Positions 61,257 to 64,000 of a stretch of 64,000 nt of DNA are shown in pieces. The notes below the pieces were generated by a model. The model was given only the letters and a program-made list of their open reading frames with translations, had not been told where the DNA came from and did no database searches. The stretch covers positions 2,232,001-2,296,000 of the forward strand of contig NZ_CP021978.1 of NCBI RefSeq assembly GCF_004803895.1, given 5' to 3'. Position 1 is the first letter of the stretch; every line of letters begins with the position of its first letter. This DNA comes from Streptomyces hawaiiensis (lineage in GTDB: Bacteria > Actinomycetota > Actinomycetes > Streptomycetales > Streptomycetaceae). Both the position numbers and the translations under genes were made by a program.

Positions 61257-63767
61257 GTGATCCGTTACGACGCTCTGGACGCCCTGCCCGTACGCGCTGC
61301 CCTGCCTGCCCTGGCCGAAGCCCTGGAGGGGCACGGCACCGCCGTCCTCGTGGCGCCGCCCGGCACCGGCAAGACGACCCTGGTGCCGCCGACACTGGCG
61401 GGACTGCTCGGGGAGGGGCCCGAGCGGCGGGTGATCGTGGCCGAGCCGCGGCGGATCGCGGCCCGGGCCGCGGCGCGGCGGATGGCGTGGCTGCTGGGCG
61501 AGAAGCCCGGCGAGAGCGTCGGCTACACCGTGCGCGGGGAGCGGGTCGTCGGGCGGCACACGCGCGTGGAGGTCGTCACGACCGGTGTGCTCGTCCAGCG
61601 TCTGCAACGGGACCAGGAGCTGGCCGGTGCCGACGTGGTGGTGCTCGACGAGTGCCACGAGCGGCACCTGGACGCGGACACGGCGGCGGCCTTCCTCTGG
61701 GACGTGCGGCAGACCCTGCGCCCGGAGCTGCGGCTGGTGGCCGCCTCGGCGACGACCGACGCGCAGGGGTGGGCGCGGCTGCTGGGCGGGGCGCCGGTGG
61801 TCGAGGCGCAGGGGACGGCGTATCCGGTGGAGGCCGTGTGGGTGCCGCCGGTGCGGCCCGTGCGTCCGCCGCACGGGATGCGGGTGGATCCGGCGCTGCT
61901 GACGCATGTGGCGTCCGTGGTGCGGCGGGCGCTGGCCGAGCGGGACGGGGACGTGCTGTGTTTCCTGCCGGGCGTGGGCGAGATCGCCCGCGTCGCCGGG
62001 CAGCTCGGGGGGCTCGGTGACGTCGAGGTGCTCCAGGTGCACGGGCGGGCGCCGGCGGCCGTCCAGGACGCGGTACTGGTGCCCGGGCAGCGGCGGCGGG
62101 TCGTGCTGGCCACGTCCGTCGCGGAGTCGTCTGTGACGGTGCCCGGGGTGCGCGTGGTCGTGGACTCGGGGCTGGCGCGCGAGCCGCGGGTGGACCACGC
62201 GCGCGGGTTGAGCGCGCTGACGACGGTACGGGCGTCGCAGGCCGCGGGGCGGCAGCGGGCGGGGCGGGCCGGGCGTGAGGCACCGGGGGCGGTGTACCGC
62301 TGCTGGGCGGAGGCCGAGGACGCGCGTCTGCCGCGCTATCCGTCGCCGGAGATCAAGGTGGCCGACCTGACGGCGTTCGCGCTGCAGGTGGCGTGCTGGG
62401 GGGATCCGGACGCGTCCGGGCTGGCGCTGCTGGACGGGCCGCCGGGTGGGGCGATGGCGGCGGCGCGGAATGTGCTGACGGCGGTGGGGGCGGTGGACTC
62501 CGTCGGGCGCGCCACCGAGCGGGGAGTCCGGCTGAGCCGGCTGGGTTTGCATCCCCGGCTGGGGCGGGCGCTGCTGGACGGGTCCGGCTCGGTCGGGGTG
62601 GACAGGGCCGCTGAGGTCATCGCGCTGCTCAGTGAGGAGGCTCCGCGGGAGTACGGGGATGACCTGACGGGTGCCTTGCGTCGTGCTCGGCGTGGGGGCG
62701 ACGCCTATGCCGGGCGGTGGCGGGCGGAAGTACGGCGGCTGCGGGCCGCCTCTCCGGGAGCCCCGGGCACTTCCCAGGGGCCGGAGAACCTCTCCGATGA
62801 CCAGCAGGTGGGCCTCGTCGCCGCTCTGGCCTTTCCCGAGCGCGTCGCCAAGGCCGACGGAGGGTCGTATCTCATGGCGTCCGGGACCCGTGCCGAGGCC
62901 GGGGACGGGAGCGCGTTGCGCGGTTCACCCTGGATCGCCGTCGCCATGGCCGACCGGCCCGTCGGCAAGGGGCACGCGCGTGTGCGGCTCGGGGCTGTGA
63001 TCGACGAGGAGACGGCCCGGCTCGCGGCCGGCGCCCTGCTGGAGGAGCGGGATGAGGTCGGGTGGGACGACGGGGACGTCGTGGCGCGGAGGGTGGAGCG
63101 GCTGGGGGCGGTGGAGCTGGCGGTGCGGGCGCTGAGGGACGCCGATCCCGGGCTCGTGCGCGACGCGTTGCTCGACGGGTTGCGGCGGGAGGGGTTCGGG
63201 CTGCTGCGGTGGTCGGCGGAGGCCGATGCCCTGCGGCAGCGGCTCGCGTTCCTGCGGCTGCATCTCGGTGCGCCCTGGCCGGACGTGTCCGACGACGCGC
63301 TCCACGCGCGCGTGGAGGAGTGGCTGGAGCCGGAGCTCGGCCGGGCGCGGCGGCGGGCCGATCTGGCACGGATCGATGCCGGGCAGGCGCTCGCCCGGCT
63401 GCTGCCCTGGGCCTCGGGAGTGGCGGGGCGGCTCGACGAGCTGGCCCCGGAGCAGATGACCGTGCCGAGCGGGTCGAGGATCCGGATCGACTACTCCCGG
63501 CCCGAGCAGCCCGTGCTGGCGGTGAAGTTGCAGGAGATGTTCGGGCTCCAGGAGTCGCCGCGGGTCGCCGGGGTGCCGCTGCTCGTGCATCTGCTGTCCC
63601 CGGCGGGCCGGCCGGCCGCTGTCACCGCCGATCTCGCCTCGTTCTGGCGGGAGGGCTACAAGGGTGTACGGGCGGAGCTGCGGGGCCGCTATCCGAAGCA
63701 TCCGTGGCCCGAGGACCCGGCGGGCGCCGAGCCGACCCGGCACACCAACGCGCGGCTCAGGCGGTGA
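61257..63767 (+). CDS. hrpB: ATP-dependent RNA helicase HrpB
   Basis: An 836-aa DEAH-type helicase. Motifs: I APPGTGKTTLVPP, Ia AEPRRIAARAAARRM, II LDECHERHLDAD (DECH), III ASATTD, V ATSVAESSVTVPGV and VI QAAGRQRAGRAGRE. The C-terminal HrpB domain ends with PAAVTADLASFWREGYKGVRAELRGRYPKHPWPEDP, its diagnostic motif. The role in bacteria is unclear (RNA processing suspected). GTG 61257 starts VIRYDALDALPVRAALPAL as in relatives. Its end overlaps a gene on the other strand by 11 bases. Confidence 0.95.
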   Translation: MIRYDALDALPVRAALPALAEALEGHGTAVLVAPPGTGKTTLVPPTLAGLLGEGPERRVIVAEPRRIAARAAARRMAWLLGEKPGESVGYTVRGERVVGRHTRVEVVTTGVLVQRLQRDQELAGADVVVLDECHERHLDADTAAAFLWDVRQTLRPELRLVAASATTDAQGWARLLGGAPVVEAQGTAYPVEAVWVPPVRPVRPPHGMRVDPALLTHVASVVRRALAERDGDVLCFLPGVGEIARVAGQLGGLGDVEVLQVHGRAPAAVQDAVLVPGQRRRVVLATSVAESSVTVPGVRVVVDSGLAREPRVDHARGLSALTTVRASQAAGRQRAGRAGREAPGAVYRCWAEAEDARLPRYPSPEIKVADLTAFALQVACWGDPDASGLALLDGPPGGAMAAARNVLTAVGAVDSVGRATERGVRLSRLGLHPRLGRALLDGSGSVGVDRAAEVIALLSEEAPREYGDDLTGALRRARRGGDAYAGRWRAEVRRLRAASPGAPGTSQGPENLSDDQQVGLVAALAFPERVAKADGGSYLMASGTRAEAGDGSALRGSPWIAVAMADRPVGKGHARVRLGAVIDEETARLAAGALLEERDEVGWDDGDVVARRVERLGAVELAVRALRDADPGLVRDALLDGLRREGFGLLRWSAEADALRQRLAFLRLHLGAPWPDVSDDALHARVEEWLEPELGRARRRADLARIDAGQALARLLPWASGVAGRLDELAPEQMTVPSGSRIRIDYSRPEQPVLAVKLQEMFGLQESPRVAGVPLLVHLLSPAGRPAAVTADLASFWREGYKGVRAELRGRYPKHPWPEDPAGAEPTRHTNARLRR

Positions 63768-64000
63768 CCGACGACGGTTCCTCGGCCGCCGTGGGTGCCG
63801 GGCCCGAGGGGCGGCGGCTGCGGGCCTCCAGGTACAGCGCGACGGCCAGCAGGAGGACGCCGAGGGTCAGAAAGCCCCAGGGCAGCCAGGACGTCATCAG
63901 CAGGACGAGCAGACGCTGGGACTTCACCAGGTCGACGGTGTGCGTGATGTAGTCCTCGCGCATCTTCACGTGGCCGGCGAACGCGGTCACCTTGTCACGG
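63757..64000 (-). CDS. Membrane protein, C-terminal part (possibly cut by the window edge)
   Basis: At least 77 residues ending at 63757. One membrane segment is visible (LMTSWLPWGFLTLGVLLLAVALYLEA), with a preceding amphipathic stretch MREDYITHTVDLVKSQRLLVLL and a polar Pro/Ser C-terminus. A GTG at 63990 could start it, but the frame stays open to the window end without a ribosome site, so the true start may lie outside. Function unknown. Confidence 0.6.
   Translation of the reverse strand, partial: RDKVTAFAGHVKMREDYITHTVDLVKSQRLLVLLMTSWLPWGFLTLGVLLLAVALYLEARSRRPSGPAPTAAEEPSSVTA

Overview
The window is a very GC-rich actinobacterial chromosome segment. Codon use, frequent GTG starts, mycothiol-type and XRE/DUF397 genes, and the gene order (uvrA ... 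terC, terD, uvrB, glpQ2, ogt ... coaE, rpsA) point to a Streptomyces core chromosome. From memory the order resembles the S. coelicolor SCO1958-SCO2000 region; I could not align it. I see no tRNA, rRNA, insertion sequence, prophage or CRISPR array.

Layout. 1-4.8 kb: tail of a YceI-like gene, a strong terminator, uvrA, a mycothiol-dependent isomerase-like gene and a metallo-beta-lactamase-fold hydrolase. 5.2-12.5 kb: a polar amino-acid ABC transporter, aroQ, an S66 peptidase, an MHS-type transporter, a ChaA-type antiporter and a small ferredoxin-like-fold protein. 12.6-18.8 kb: terC behind a manganese (yybP-ykoY type) riboswitch, a TerD/degenerate-ATPase fusion, terD and uvrB. 18.8-30.8 kb: MHYT protein, glpQ2, ogt, psuG-psuK, corA, a CBS protein and an orphan gltD. 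30.8-38.8 kb: an AhpD-like/MocR divergent pair, a whiJ-like XRE/DUF397/ATPase locus and an ABC exporter. 39-50 kb: amidohydrolase, endonuclease-fold protein, FUSC protein, expansin-like protein, a broken gamma-carbonic anhydrase, and a transporter/racemase-fold/GntR module. 50-64 kb: family 5 uracil-DNA glycosylase, ArsR/MFS pair, S4 protein, kinase-like protein, coaE, a PAC2 protein, rpsA and hrpB.

How the genes connect. Five promoters share one motif, TGTCAGTG(G/C)(C/G)-N6-TAnnnT, the RecA/LexA-independent DNA-damage promoter attributed to PafBC in actinobacteria. They precede uvrA, uvrB, ogt, terD and coaE. In uvrB, ogt and coaE the start codon follows the -10 box by 6-7 bases, which predicts leaderless mRNAs. 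With the UDG gene and a SOS-like box in the whiJ-like locus, this makes the window rich in DNA-damage functions. It also ties the Ter stress proteins to the nucleotide-excision-repair regulon. The terC leader appears to be a translational Mn switch in which the aptamer's closing strand and the Shine-Dalgarno compete for the same partner.

Other features are short tandem repeats that copy gene 3' ends, a 7-residue repeat at the N-terminus of PsuK, two broken genes (46.1 and 55.6 kb) and a histone-like Lys/Ala/Thr tail on UvrA.
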